DNA of 64,000 bases, from contig NC_059385.1 in the NCBI RefSeq assembly GCF_019703515.2, forward strand, positions 34,646,001 to 34,710,000, given 5' to 3'. The translations under genes were made by a program, and so were the position numbers. The DNA is from Myxocyprinus asiaticus (lineage: Eukaryota; Chordata; Actinopteri; Cypriniformes; Catostomidae). This document shows, in pieces, positions 63,488 to 64,000 of the stretch. Every line of letters begins with the position of its first letter. Positions within the stretch are counted from its first letter, which is position 1. The notes below the pieces were generated by a model that was not told the DNA's origin, searched no databases, and worked only from the letters and a program-made list of their open reading frames with translations.

Positions 63488-63837
63488 CTACAAGAGCAAC
63501 AGAAGAATTTGTTGGGGTTACAATCTCATAAGAGTGTCAAGAACATGTCCAGAGGGAATCTACAGACTTTTCCACATTTTCTGCACTGATTTTTGGGGAA
63601 AATCTGAGCCATTTATCCAAACGCAAAAAATTTGATGAACTTAGCTGATAGTAAAGCACTCTTATTTGTAGCTGAAAGCATAGTCAAATTATACAAAATA
63701 CTTAATAAACAAAGTATTGTGGGGGATGTGTAGAATTTTGTGAATGACAGGTGTTCCAATTTTACAGAATCTTCAGAATCTACAGAGTGTATTATGAGTG
63801 TTGTTCCAAAATAAGTTTAATGTATAAGACAAATATA
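63488..63837. other. tln1 intron, no recognised element
   Basis: Upstream (gene sense) of exon 1 of the window. I see nothing recognisable until the Tc1 end at 63838. Confidence 0.5.
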
Positions 63838-64000
63838 CAGTGCATTCAGAAAGTATTCAGACCCTTTCATTTTTTTTTCACAATTTATGTTGCAGCCTTA
63901 TGCTAAAATGCTTTAAATTATTATTATTTTTTAATTCACATCAATCTTACACTTCATACCCCATAATGACAAAGAAAAAACAAGACTTTTGATAACTTTG
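63838..64000. mobile_element. Tc1-like element terminus, cut by window edge
   Basis: After TA at 63836-63837, CAGTGCATTCAGAAAGTATT then CAGACCC, a TIR closely related to that at 45505, followed by TACCCCATAATGACAAAG. The rest lies beyond 64000. Confidence 0.8.

Noticed and set aside
1956..63487. Identification as talin-2
   Set aside because: Some residues agree with talin-2, but the linker after the calpain site, R3 and the R4 PDSPSAQ block agree with talin-1.
1..64000. Bacterial-style operons, phage genes or CRISPR arrays
   Set aside because: No long uninterrupted genes, no Shine-Dalgarno-spaced starts and no regularly spaced identical repeats. The coding signal is split into GT-AG exons.

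Overview
The window is eukaryotic and most likely teleost, probably a cyprinid-type fish. The reasons are a vertebrate talin with GT-AG introns, plus the fish-type mix of Tc1, hAT, Harbinger, TTAA-flanked MITEs, L1-, L2- and CR1/Rex-like LINEs and a tRNA-derived SINE. Essentially all of it lies inside one gene on the minus strand, the talin-1 orthologue (tln1). 28 consecutive in-frame coding exons can be placed between 63487 (5' side) and 1956 (3' side). All have AG/GT borders and consistent phases, and together they hold about 3.89 kb of coding sequence. By recalled mouse talin-1 numbering they cover residues about 45 to 1340 of about 2,540. The start codon exon(s) lie beyond 64000 and the C-terminal half of the rod lies beyond position 1.

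Layout in transcript order (right to left): 63487-51395 encodes the FERM head (F0 remainder, F1 with its loop, F2, F3 with the R358/W359 pair) and the start of the linker. 43485-42929 encodes the calpain-site linker and the start of rod bundle R1. 40871-28546 encodes R1 to R3, including vinculin-binding helices and the R3 threonine belt. 18562-17092 encodes R4 and the start of R5. 7662-1956 encodes R5 and most of R6. No other cellular gene is visible.

The introns are a dense, layered transposon archive. The best-resolved structures are: (1) a TTAA-flanked foldback element (about 8975-16778) split by a near-complete L1-type LINE (9089-15799), which is itself split by a Tc1 element (10182-11314); (2) a 6.2-kb L1 chimera (19164-25324) with about 19-bp target-site duplications, in which a plus-strand L1 sits inside a minus-strand L1; (3) a Tc1-derived snap-back element with a PIF/Harbinger element (47945-48952) that keeps a decayed MYB/SANT-like gene; (4) hAT-like elements with 8-bp duplications at 41880-42756, 43824-45454 and 61514-63060, the last containing a solo LTR; and (5) a TTAA MITE (36939-37864) whose core carries a THAP-like N-terminus.

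Every transposon gene seen is broken. Family names rest on motif recognition by eye, not on a database search. Talin residue numbers come from recalled mouse numbering.
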